Source: Macrocystis pyrifera (taxonomy: Eukaryota; Sar; Phaeophyceae; Laminariales; Laminariaceae). Taken from it: a DNA stretch of 64,000 bases. The translations under genes were made by a program, and so were the position numbers. Location of the stretch: the NCBI GenBank assembly GCA_031763025.1, contig JASSKH010000004.1, positions 3,348,001 through 3,412,000 of the forward strand. The letters are read 5' to 3'. Shown one piece after another: positions 23,180 to 33,949 of the stretch; position 1 is the first letter of the stretch; each line of letters starts with the position of its first letter. The notes under the pieces are model-generated. The model was not told the DNA's origin. It did no database searches and saw only the letters and a program-made list of their open reading frames with translations.

Positions 23180-24480
23180 GGCACTTTTTTGTTTGCAAAA
23201 ATAAAAATAATGAGAACATTAAAAAACAGAGACTCAACATACTAAACTCTGCAAGTACCTTCTCATAATCCCAACAAATTTTGGGGGAGTGATCAGCAGT
23301 AGTACCCGTCAGCGGGAGTTTACGTTACTCTATTCACGGGATTCAGGATGACTTGAATTTTGGGAGGCGTGTTTGTGAGGGATCAAGATGTATTCGTCTA
23401 CTGGCCGGACTCGTTTTTGCGGCAATTGGATTTACATCTTTCCGCGGGCGCGGGAATGGGATGAAAGTATCTTGCGCGGGACACGGTTGGCGGGAGCGAG
23501 ATTTCACATTCCTCGTAGTGGCACCGGATAGTCCCAAATCCCGCCCGAACCCATTGGACTCCCACGGTATATATAAACCCTGAGTAACGCCTTGAAAAAA
23601 GGCTTGGTTTGTATAATTGTTAGTTCTGGCCTTTCTCGGTTTATTTTGCATACTGATAAATTGTGTTGCATACCTGGTACATACTAAGACATACATGCAA
23701 AGGTTTTACGGCTGTTCAGTTGTGGTTATACCGAAATCGATACGATATAAATGTACCCTATAACAGGTTACATACACATTTCTAAACTTACACCTGGTAC
23801 ACTTATATTGTATTGAATTTAGTATACAATACTAAAAACCGTAGCTCTCAAGTAATCTCGAAATCAAAAGGCCATGTGGATGTGATTTAAGTTTGAAAAA
23901 TGTTTGTGAACGATAATGTTCTTGTTCAAATTATTAATAGTGGTGATTCCCAACACCAATTCCGACGTCGTGCTTTACCTATCCTATCTATACCTATCTG
24001 TACTTGGTACAGAATACAATTTAAAAAAAAATATGTGATTTTTCAGGTGATCAACGTAACACTCATGGCAATCCATCTCAAAGAGACGACTCATTGTGTA
24101 CCAGTACTTGCGAATGGACCCCCAACGCGCACTTTTGTGAGTGAGTACACCACGAGGCACCGCTAGAGTGGGAAGCCAAAACCCCCTTTGCGATGTTGTG
24201 AATGCTTCACCACAGAAACCCCGGTTTTCGGTTAACCGGTTAAATCCGTAAAAAAAAAAAAACAGTTTGCTTGTTTTTTGTTCAGAATACAGCCTCGTGT
24301 CCTGTCTGCGGTTTTTCGAGAATGCCATTCGACGTTCGTCCATGTCTAGCTCTGACCAACCCGGACATTAGTAATAAGACGTAAGAAGGGTCAATCACAG
24401 TCTGTTGTAGGCGTGTCCTGAAGAAGAAACGTTTTTTCTTTTCTTTTTCCATGAGGAAATCAGTCTACAAACAGCAGTGA
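23180..24480. other. no gene supported
   Basis: A 117-codon minus-strand frame at 23343-23696 has no recognisable features. The palindrome GGTTTTCGGTTAACCGG near 24221 is the only structure noticed. Confidence 0.4.
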
Positions 24481-24485
24481 GTAAT

Positions 24486-24826
24486 GCCGGCGTCCCCGGT
24501 GGCTTGGTAGGTGGTCCGCGAGCCTATCAATATCAATTTCGTGAGTTCGAGTCTCACCGAGTGCATGCTCATAGGGACTTTTTCTTGCAAAAGATTGATT
24601 GGCGGAAAGCGCGAGAGCGTGAGTTAGCTGTACATTCGATGAAAATCGACGAGCAGTGGGAATGCTGAACCCTATGCGCGATAAAAACTAAAGGCACGTA
24701 CCGGGGGGGAGAAGGGACGACACCTGTGACCACGGCTTGTCCAGAAGATCGTCGAGGGTAAAACCTCCTACGAGTGGGCTGGAAAGTAAAAGTGATGATT
24801 AAAAAAAAAAAAAAAAAAAAAAAAAA
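24486..24826 (+). mobile_element. tRNA-derived SINE, copy 1
   Basis: A 341-bp element with a tRNA-like head at the 5' end (GCCGGCGTCCCCGGTGGCTT). The A-box-like TGGCTTGGTAGG fits TRGYNNARNNGG. The B box AGTTCGAGTCTC lies about 45 bp downstream. A shared body of about 230 bp follows (ATGAAAATCGACGAGCAG, then GACACCTGTGACCACGGCTT), ending GGAAAGTAAAAGTGATGA and a 26-nt poly(A). The internal Pol III boxes and poly(A) tail define a SINE mobilised in trans by a LINE (family knowledge). Confidence 0.9.
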
Positions 24827-24829
24827 GTA

Positions 24830-26190
24830 CCCCAACGCATGTCTGCAGATATTTTCGCGCAATACTTCGAAATATCTGCTTCGTAAGACCAGCAAGTAAG
24901 TCTTGTTTAGCGCCTGAAGTTGATCCCATACCACAAAATAACTCCTATTATTTATACCACTCAACATATATTCTTGGGTTCTTCTAGGCAACACCAGGTA
25001 TTATACCTGATCACTTTCGAGTCAAACTCAGTTACGCACTTGAAACTACTGCTACTGCTGCAGTTCAAATCACGCCTTACTATTGGCATGAATGACATCG
25101 TTGGTGATTTTGACTCAAAAAGGCCGAGCATACCTGATTCTGTCTACTCTGTCTGCATTCAACTGGTTTGGGCGAATACGTACACTGCTGTTTTTCATCT
25201 GCGTTTCGTCTGCGGTTTCTTGGTTGCAATTCTTGTGTACCTATGAGTTTCGGTACTAGTACGTACATACGTACGGAAGTACGTATTCATGCATTCATAC
25301 GTACGCTGATTTCACTTTTTCTTCTTTGGAGTGTACGATGTGCTTCAGTTTGGTTGTTATGATGTGTGCTCTGTTGTCACAGAAGTATATTACAGCAACA
25401 TTGACACACGGCAGCTCGTCTGCCCCATCCCGCGTCGAGGTGGTCTCAGGTTTGGTACGGCAAAATAATATCGTGACGAGCAGCCGGTTCCGCGAAGATG
25501 GCCGGGGAGCTTCATAGCTGGCAACGGAGGGGGGGGCGCCAGAATAACTACTCTTGGCGCTCCCGCCGTGGCGAAACAAACAAGGCCTGTGGCGGCGTTC
25601 TGCAGGTCCAAGTGGGGCCCTTGGTACTTATACCCTATACACAACAAAACAACTCAAATTTTTAGAGACCCCACCCCCAATGTTCAGGCACAAAAAAATG
25701 TATGTGGATTTTCATGAACTAAATGTGTTCTGCTTGGTTTGAGTATTACCTGATTTGGCCCCAATGGATCAGGTAAACAGCTTTATTGTTGTTGCTTCAA
25801 CCGCACACACATCCAAATGCTTAGCCGCGCCTTGGAGATTTATCCTGACGTTTGGCATTTGGCACAATACGTGATATATGAGTCCCTGCCAAGCCTTTGA
25901 CGAACGGGTTTTAGTTTGTTTTTCTTTCGCCGGAACCTTTGGATGTATGATTACCCAAACATCACAAACAGCAGTACTCGTACACAAAAAACATTCTGGC
26001 GACAAACAAGACAAAACATCCATCAACGGCTCCGCAGGGGGTCATGGAACACTTGTGAGAAGTGTCGGGATCTAACTCCAAACAACGGCGTGAGTCTCTG
26101 AAGGGATGCATTACGACAGGCTTGCACCGGTTCGTACGACGTACCAGGTATGTCTTTGGAAAGATGAAATATGTATCTAGACCACCGCCT
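24830..26190. other. no gene supported
   Basis: Short frames on both strands only. TACGTA-type palindromes cluster at 25257-25310. Confidence 0.4.
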
Positions 26191-27164
26191 CTACCTGTCA
26201 CTCACCGCCTCAGCCCGTTCATCCTGTGTCTCAACAATACGCTCGACCAGCGTATCGATTCCCCATAACCTCTTCTCAAGACCTGCCACCTCCGGGTTGG
26301 TGTTGAAGAGTTTCTTTTCCCTCGTACGAACTTCTTCGGCAGGGGTGTCGTTGCCGACCTCGACTGGAGTCCGGTTGACAACCGCGATGAACCCGGGATG
26401 AAGACGGATGTGCCCGGGATCCATCCGGAGCTTCGCCTTGATGTCGCAGCCGGATGTCACTTCGTTGACTTTGGTCACGACCCCTAGCGTACGCATTCCC
26501 TCGGGGTCGAACCGTTTAGCGAGCGACATCGCCTTGGCTTCGGCGAAGTCCTCCATGGCCGGGATGACGGCCAAGATCACCATGTTCTCATTTTTGGTGC
26601 ACGTCTCCGCCAGCGACACAGACAGCCTTATTGTTTCCGTGGATGCTAAGCCTTAGTTCACCGAGCCTGTGCGGGAGGTCGACAAGCGTGAGCGTTGGAC
26701 CAGAGCTGCGTACTATCCGCAAGTAAATCGGAGTTTGACTCACGCGTTTTCCGGTCCCCGCCAGCTTGACGGTCAACGGTTCAATCTCGCGGCCTACGTC
26801 CTCCACCTCGATTAACTTCTCGTCCCTACTCGCCTCGTTGCTGATCATGGCATAGGCTGATACTCCTGGACGCATTTGAAGGTTGAGGACGAGCGGCACG
26901 CGCGTGGTGATACTCTGTCCGCGGGGAAGATTCACCCACGACAGAGCTTCCAGGACCGACGACTTCCCCGCGTTCGGCGCTCCCCACCACCACGACGCCC
27001 GGAATCGAAAAGTCGTCATTTTCGTACAGAAGACGGCGAAACCTCTCCAGCGTTGCGAACGTCGTCGAACCAAGGCGAGAGACCATCTCGCTTTCAATCG
27101 CTCCAGTCATCATCTTATTCAACGAGTGGAGGTTTCGGAGGCGTTCGGATGCCGTCAGAGACAA
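26191..27164 (-). pseudogene. dynamin-related GTPase, decayed or partial gene
   Basis: Three consecutive minus-strand blocks in different frames cover the G domain of a dynamin-superfamily protein. The first is N-terminal (LERFRRLLYENDDFSIPGVVVV). The second has the P-loop GAPNAGKSSVLEALS (G1), a region with TTRVPLVLNL (G2 threonine) and LVDLP (G3). The third has VILAVIPAMEDFAEAKAMS and the G4 motif TKVN (family TKxD). Dynamins hydrolyse GTP to remodel membranes. Frame changes lie just before the P-loop, in a G-rich run near 26985, and after G3 near 26660. The last block ends at GAGGCG/GTGAGTG, a good donor, but no stalk exon was found. The frame breaks and the TKVN change suggest a pseudogene; unrecognised introns are the alternative. 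Confidence 0.75.
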
Positions 27165-27346
27165 ATGCCCGACTTCGGTACCGGTGTGAGTCCGTCACCA
27201 ACAAGCAACAAGTGAAGGACGCCACGAACTATGACCAAGTGTGGGAAAGACACTGCCGAACATCAAACCGGAAATTATAAAAGATGGTTGGACGTTTTTA
27301 CCAGAGCTACAAATGCCAACACTGACCTGTTGGGTCAATCTTTTAA

Positions 27347-27436
27347 CCCCTTTAGTACCGCAAGTCCCGATTTGGGGACAAACCAGTCTAATTCCAAGTG
27401 ATTTGTCCCCAAAACGGGACTGCGGTACTAAAAGGG
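27347..27436. mobile_element. 90-bp hairpin MITE, piggyBac-like
   Basis: Near-perfect inverted arms of about 36 bp (CCCCTTTAGTACCGCAAGTC against CCCTTTTAGTACCGCAGTCC in reverse, each continuing to a TTTGGGGACAAA block). A short 18-bp loop separates them. It is flanked by TTAA on the left (27343-27346) and TTGA on the right (27437-27440). TTAA targets and CCC termini are typical of piggyBac elements (family knowledge). The altered right site indicates age. Confidence 0.72.
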
Positions 27437-27559
27437 TTGATGACGCGGAGTGTTTTTTAGTTTTTTTTTCAGTATTTTTCCGCAATTTCGGTATTTTCCC
27501 GATTTTCATTTGTTTCGGGAAACGCCGAAAAACTCCGACCACGAAACATGACGTCTTGA

Positions 27560-27723
27560 GGTTTCCAAGGTCTTCCTGGAAATTTAGGTACAAGGCTGTG
27601 GAGGCTCGAGCAGCCCCACCGCTCGAGCTGACAAGGGTCGATCCCAAGGTCATTCGCCTGTCATGGCCGAACGGAGAAGACGCAATAGCTTTCTGGCCTC
27701 TCGTGGCCGAGTTCACAAAGTGA
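27560..27723 (+). CDS. exon-like fragment, unknown
   Basis: The end of a longer plus-strand frame. After the hairpin MITE the peptide looks protein-like (LELTRVDPKVIRLSWPNGED, AFWPLVAEFTK, stop). Upstream the frame runs through the MITE and is not credible. It may be a terminal exon remnant of an unrecognised gene. Confidence 0.22.
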
Positions 27724-28129
27724 CCGCACCGAGGTGGCCAAACAGGCTCAGTGAGGGCACAAGCCGAGACTTTGTCGCGTTATCATAGGCGTTGTATCGT
27801 GACGAGTCGGTTATGGATTTAAATCCCCAAGCCACCGACACCTACCTGCCTACGAGTCAGCCCGATGATAGTGGGACCACCGCACGAATGGCTTCCGGGA
27901 GCGCAGCTGCTGTAGTGGCGGTCCTGTGCCGGGTGGACGATTTCTTCGCAAGCCAACTGAGGCACCTACTCGACAAGATTTAACCCTCGCTGAATTTGGT
28001 GAAAAGCCAACATTTCAAGAAAACACTATCAATAAATATAATAAATATTGTCGTCGAGATCGACCCTTATAGAAACGGCCTCCATGGGATATTGGTCCAT
28101 ATTTTTCGGTTGGCGTGCCACCTTCCCCA

Positions 28130-29080
28130 CCGTATACCGTATACTTGTAGTAGCAAGTAGAGTGTAACGTGCATGCTTCTTCCACAGTTAGTTGTTACTA
28201 CAGCAGTCAGTACATCTATCTGCGTAGTAGTAGTTGTGATTTACATTAAGAGTAACAATAGTATATTAATATTAATAGTAATGATACTAGTCATGCCCCC
28301 AACTCATGGTACCGCTGTGGCCAATAGCAGTAGATGCCCTCAACCGTATAGAGTAGGTAGCCTGTACATTTACAAAATCAGCATTAAGAGTAGTCCTAGT
28401 AGTATTATAGTACCAGGTAGTTTGTAGCGTGCTTGCTGCTTCTTCCTTCTTTACTACAGCAGCAGTACATCTATCTGCGTTGTGGTTGTATGGATGTACA
28501 TCAAGAGTAGCAGTTTATATACTGTAGTAGTCATGCCCCCACATCATGGTACCCTTTGCATGATACGTCGCCGCTGTATTGAAGCTTTAGTATTCTAGGA
28601 ACAAGAAGTAGTAGTAGCAGTAGTATTACGGGGGTCCATAGTAAATAGGATCAAATATTGTTACTAAAAATAGGAAAATATATAGGTTTTTATGTATACC
28701 ATCGGTCCTGTTGACTATGGACCCCCGTAATAGTAGGTATTGTAGTGCGGTATTTATTCATGCTGCTTCTACCTGTGCTGCATCTATCTACGTATTACTG
28801 GTGGTGTGTAGTAACAGCAGTATATTAGCAGTCATGCCCCCGTCCATGGTACCGCTGGTTATATATATATATATGACCTCTCTGTTTTAGGTTGTCTGCA
28901 GATTGTATGAGGGTTAGGTCAGCAGTAGTACTTTGTGATAGTATAGTTAGTAGTCGCAGTAGTGTACCAGGTAGTATTTTGGAGAGTGCATGTTGCTTCT
29001 ACCTGTGCAACCTCTGCGTGGTATTAATAGTGGTAGTGTATAGTGACGGTACAGTAGTCAACCGATGGTACCGCATGCAT
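28130..29080. repeat. four diverged tandem units (~120-180 bp each)
   Basis: Four related blocks at about 28145-28315, 28411-28555, 28733-28857 and 28964-29076. Each runs from a GTRGCGTGC...TGCTTCT segment through a CTACAGCAG...ATCTATCTGCGT block to TCATGCCCCC...CATGGTACC, with AGTAGT microsatellite between. The MITE at 28626-28730 sits between units 2 and 3, so it inserted after the array formed. Confidence 0.7.
28626..28730 (-). mobile_element. TA-flanked MITE, copy 4
   Basis: The best preserved termini: TATTACGGGGGTCCATAG and its exact reverse complement CTATGGACCCCCGTAATA, including a TA on each side. It is inserted within the tandem array. Confidence 0.92.
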
Positions 29081-29099
29081 GTGGTAGTAGTGTAGTGTC

Positions 29100-30940
29100 C
29101 ACCACACAAAAAAGAGTAGTATTCAGCTCCTGCCGACTACTATCAATATTACTTTTTCTTCGAGCAATGCGCTAAGTCGTGGCTCACGTTTCCGCCAAGA
29201 ACAGCTACACGGGTGTTACCTGTGAGTCCTTTTCGCCTTGCGACGCTCCCGGGATTTCACGTTACCCACATCCCAAAGGGGGACCTTGTATTCATGTACA
29301 GATAGTTGACATGGGAACAACCTCTTTGGAACAAATACAGAACAGCACACCCTCCCGAGACACGACGAGAACACGGCCGTGGCAATCCCTGGCAGAGACG
29401 GGGGGGAAACGAGCAAAGTGAAGCGCGAACGGGAAACAGCGCACCGATTGGTAGACCTCATTGCGAGCTTTTAATAATAGCTCTTAATCGACCAAAAGAA
29501 CGGATCTAAAAAAAATATTGCGATCTTTCTCACCCGACCTCAATCAACTTGGTATATGTGCGAGCTGGGCCAGTCGAAAAATGGATAAACCATCCGAAGG
29601 CCGTATCTCGTGAGCCACAGGGAATTAGGACTTGAAATTTGAAGGCAGAAACTCCGACGAAACACCGCACGTGCCAAACAAGAGTATATAAGAAATGGCG
29701 TGTTTATTATTCGACTCGATCTCGACGAGATATCGGCGAGAACTCAAATTACCAATTTTTCAACACGAAATTCGTGATAATATCGTCTATATCCAGGTCA
29801 GGGCGATGGTTGGTGAAAACATAGGTGAAGATTCCACGAGAAGGCCGACATAAATTTTATTGCCCAGTTCGCCACCCCCATCAAGAGGGATTGCGAAAAC
29901 ACAATTTCCACACGTACGTAAAACAGGTATATACGACACAATTTATTTATTTATTTATTATTTATTTTATCCTCCGGCGGATTGGATTAAATGAAGCTTA
30001 AGCTCACCACACTTCCACGTTCGCGATTTCGTGTCGTGTGTCAATTTAGCCCAGTTGGGCACGTTGACACAATTTAATGTTGGTTATGCGAGGCCTGCGC
30101 TCAATTTCTCGAGTTTCGATCTGAAAAATTAACCTCGTATTTGCACATAGATATACAAACAAACGGAAAGCGAGTCTTTCTTTCCCCAAGACAAGTTACG
30201 GTCCCTTTTGTATATTTTCCGGATCTTTGTAATGGTCGTCATGTCTCTCTCGAAAAAAGGGGCTTGCTTTCCATTCGTGGGTTGGTGCATGATCACACAC
30301 CACCGTGAAAAAAACACATTCCGATAGTATTTCATACCAGATGGTATTGATCGGAGCGTGGCCAGTCTTATCGCTTTGGCAGCACCTTTGCTGGCCCACC
30401 TCGAATTGTATGTACGTACGTAATGTGTGCGAGATGATTAACATCAATTAGGCATAATTAAGCACACATAAAACCTGGTGAATTGTGTGACAACACGGCA
30501 CCCGTCACTGTGTACGCCGCGGAGCGGTAGGACCTATGCAACTCGTGGTAGAGCCTTTGTGAGGCTTGAGACGCGAGGCATCCAGGGTCTCTCGTCGTGT
30601 GGATCACGCGACGCGACAACAATAAAGAAGGGAAATGGGCGGGCGTGTTTTGCGGGCTCTGTGCGCCGGTTTTTGCCTCCATTACATACCGTTATCGTTA
30701 TCGTTATCGACGTTTCGGATTTTCCGGTAATTAACGATAATTACCGTCATCGTTATTGTTATCGAATCCCTTTCTCTCTAGTCAAAGATCGATGGATATG
30801 CTCCCTTTATCATATTAGTACTGGTATTACGTATGTCAGGGTACTGGTATATACTTATGCTTCTGCTGTTTTTTCGTTCTACGCCAGCTCAGAAGGTGCT
30901 GCAATGAACCACGACCTGTTCCGTATCGGTACGAAAAATC
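29100..30940. other. no gene supported
   Basis: It holds an 80-codon frame (29179-29421) and a 157-codon frame (30478-30951) without motifs. There is a TTTATTTA microsatellite (29941-29970) and a CGTTATCGTTATCG/CGATAATTACCG inverted patch (30690-30770). Confidence 0.4.
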
Positions 30941-30942
30941 GA

Positions 30943-31628
30943 GGGCATTAGCTTAAATACGCCTTATGGGCGGTACACTGCGCATTGTGCCTCGGAAAAA
31001 TATTTTTTGGCCTTGGTTCCATCGTACCTACGAATTGCTCAAAACGCCAAGGTATACACACCTATTATCAGCTATAAGCTATTCAACTTCCGTGTCACGT
31101 ACGTTTGGCTTCAATTTGTACCTATAGTATAAATGGCTCGAATTATAACTTTTTCGCTACTGAAATATAGACAGTCGGCCACACCAGATGCCGGGACCGT
31201 CAACCAGTTGGCCTTGCCTGTCAACACAAACGCTCTAGACTGCTAGAAGACTGCGGAAACAGCACGAACGCAGGTAGGTGACGCCGGAGACAACACAGGT
31301 CACCCATTCTTCTGAACCTCGGAGTTCATACCAATCCACGTATCCGAAGTTGGTATATTTCTTCGAGAAGCTCAGCCTGTCTCGTGTTCTTATGGTGCCC
31401 AAGCTCTTAAACAGAGCTATTAATAATAATGGCGGCACGCTTCTGTAGTGCTGGTATAATACTATTAAAAGAAGAGTCTAGTTACCTTTTGAATTGCCCT
31501 ATTATTGATCGGCGCCTTTTACTTCCGCCGCCACACGCCTGATCATGCAGCAGCCCACGCTAACCCTGACCCATCACCACGTGCACTTATCGTTTACCCA
31601 TACCACTATATCTACTATCTGGGGCAGT
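30943..31628 (+). repeat. left arm of the long inverted repeat
   Basis: Inverted partner of 33297-33949. The outer edge lies near GGCATTAGC and the inner edge near CTGGGGCAGT. Confidence 0.8.
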
Positions 31629-32184
31629 GGTGGCGTCGGCACCGCCGCCACGCTAGACGTTCTCATTACAGATGATGCCCGGTAACGGTATAATGCTCCA
31701 CTGGTGGTATGCTGTCTTGTTACTAGTGGTTAGGGTTACTACGCCCTGCCCATACAGCGGTATAGACACAATGCGAATAGTCTCACGATGACAAAGCTCG
31801 GAGGCATCGCCACGCTCGGCCCTCCCTGTGGTTTGGCTGCTCGCTGTCTCCCGCGCCGAGCCAGCTAGCTAACGCCACCACCACGAAGCCACTCTTCTCC
31901 CCGATACAGAGAGTCGGCCAACCGCAATTTGCCCGGCCCCAATCTAGCCCGCAATCGTCATCCCGTATTCACTCCCCCACGTTTGCTATGGAATGTTGGT
32001 CCGAACCGCGCCAACCGTTGTGTAACTCAGACGTATGCCAATACTCTGCACGTGTATACTGTCGTAGTCTGTGACCACAGAGCTCGTATCTTTCTAGGGC
32101 GAAGAATCAGCACGGACACTGGGCCTGCTGGATGTCGACGAGTAGAAGAACGGTTTAATGTGAAGAACACACACACACATACAA

Positions 32185-32526
32185 GCCGGCGTCCCCGGTG
32201 GCTTGGTAGGTGGTCCGCGTGTCTATCAAGATCAATTTCGTGGGTTCAAGTCTCACCGAGTGCGTGCTCGTCGGGGCTTTTTCTTGCATAAAAGAGATTG
32301 ATTAGCGGAAAGCGCGAGAGCGTGAGTTAGCTACATTCGATGAAAATCGACGAGCAGAGGGAATGCTGAACCCTACGCGCGATAAAAAAAAAAAGGCACG
32401 TACCCGGGGGGAAAAGGGAAGACACCTGTGACCACGGCTTGTCCAGAAGGTCGTCGAGGGCAAAACCTCTTACGAATTAGGCTGGAAAGTGAAAGTGATG
32501 AGTAAAAACAAAGAAAGAAAAAAAAA
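32185..32526 (+). mobile_element. tRNA-derived SINE, copy 2
   Basis: The same head (GCCGGCGTCCCCGGTGGCTT), B box (GGTTCAAGTCTC here) and body as copy 1. The tail is an impure A-rich run (AAAAACAAAGAAAG). It is inserted inside the long-TIR element. Confidence 0.9.
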
Positions 32527-32686
32527 TATCCGAAAATTATCCTGCTCTGCACGTACGTATTCATCCATGCATATACTGCTGTGTATTTGTTTTTGTACGA
32601 ACAGCGGCCACGTATGAACTCTTCGTCGTTACTGCCTGTTTTTCTCAGCACCGCGATCATGTCGTCACATGATACATATGCAGCCA

Positions 32687-33020
32687 TTTTATTTTATTTT
32701 TTTTTTTATCATCACTTTTACTTTCCAGCCCACTCGTAGGAGGTTTTACCCTCGACGATCTTCTGGACAAGCCGTGGTCACAGGTGTCGTCCCTTCTCCC
32801 CCCCGGTACGTGCCTTTAGTTTTTATCGCGCATAGGGTTCAGCATTCCCACTGCTCGTCGATTTTCATCGAATGTACAGCTAACTCACGCTCTCGCGCTT
32901 TCCACTAAAATCAATTTTATGCAAGAAAACGTCCCTATGAGCATGCACTCGGTGAGACTCGAACTCACGAAATTGATCTTGATAGGCTCGCGGACCACCT
33001 ACCAAGCCACCGGGGACGCC
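32687..33020 (-). mobile_element. tRNA-derived SINE, copy 3
   Basis: A reverse-oriented copy: the T-rich tail (ATTTTATTTTATTTTTTTTT) is at the left and the head (GGGGACGCC) ends at 33020. The body is nearly the same as copy 1. An AATGGC next to both the head and the tail could be part of a target duplication, but it overlaps the head and is not certain. Confidence 0.9.
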
Positions 33021-33296
33021 ATTAAACGCACGTGGCCCAGACGAAAAATATCAGAAGTGTGACCGCGGGCCTCTATCGGTAGGTTGTATGCTCTGAATAC
33101 ACTCGCTTCCTGCCGAGAGTGGGACAGCACGCTGAGTTGACGCCGAGCGTACCTTGCGAACTCGCGCGAGACACAGGCCGGCCATCCAGAACTAAAACAC
33201 ATGAAGAACACAAGTGCCCTTTAGCCGAGAAGAAGAGAGGAAACATACGTGGCTGTCTATGTTCTGGCACGAGTCGAAAGTCACCGCATAAACATA

Positions 33297-33949
33297 ACTG
33301 CCCCAGATGTGATGGTAAAGATAAACGATGAGTGCACGTAGTCATGGTTTAGGGTGAGCTTGAGCTGATTCATGATGAGAGGCGTGTCGGCGGAAGTAAA
33401 AGGCGTCAATCAATACAAGGGCAATTCACACACTAGCTAGACTATTCTAGTATTATACTGGACGAGCCTGCAGCCACTGCCTCTGTTAAGAACTAGGGCA
33501 CTATAAGAACACGAGACAAGCTGAGCTTCTCGAATAAAACGAGAAGTTCGGATACTTGGATGGGTATCACGTCCAGCAGAATGGGTGACCTGTGTTATTC
33601 TCCGACTCCACCTGCGTTCATGCTGTTTCCGCAGTCGTTTGTGGCGTATGTCTTGTCAGGCACGGTCAGCTGGTTGACAGTCCCGGCATCTGGCGTGGCC
33701 GACCGTCTATATTTCGGTAGCGCAAAAGTGATCGTTCGAGCCATTTATAGGTACGATTGAAGCCAAACGTAGGTGACACGGAAGTTGAATAACTGATAAT
33801 AGGTGTACCCTGGCCTTTTAGCATTTCGTAAGTACGATGGAGAGCAGACCAAATACCAGGCGGCGCCAGGAAGCTTTTTCCGGGGCACAATGCACAGTGT
33901 ACCCATTAATGGCCCAAAAGGCGTAGACATACCTACTTTTGGCTAATGT
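33297..33949 (-). repeat. right arm of the long inverted repeat
   Basis: Inverted partner of 30943-31628. The outer edge lies near GGCTAATGTC (33941-33950). Confidence 0.8.

Larger units (their letters stand above)
30943..33949. mobile_element. long-TIR DNA element (~3.0 kb), non-autonomous
   Basis: Two long inverted arms, 30943-31628 and 33297-33949, match over nearly their whole length with scattered differences and small indels. The shared order is CATTAGC..., CACTGYGCATTGTGCC, CACCTATTATCAG, CAACTTCCGTGTCAC, ATAAATGGCTCGAA, CCAGATGCCGGGAC, CGCCTTTTACTTCCGCCG, and finally GGGGCAGT. The 1.67-kb interior has no transposase; it carries two SINEs in opposite orientations and AT-moderate filler. 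Long TIRs of this kind are typical of Mutator-like elements, but I found no convincing target duplication, so the superfamily is open. Confidence 0.78.

Noticed and set aside
24569-24994. Arg/Pro-rich ORF antisense to the SINE, conserved in several SINE copies
   Set aside because: The same peptide (TRRRFYPRRSSGQAVVTG) recurs only because the SINE body is repeated. It is a shadow of SINE sequence read backwards through the poly(T) tract.
27195-27716. 173-codon minus-strand and 160-codon plus-strand ORFs over the hairpin
   Set aside because: Both read through the TTAA-flanked inverted repeat, so most of their length is mobile-element sequence.
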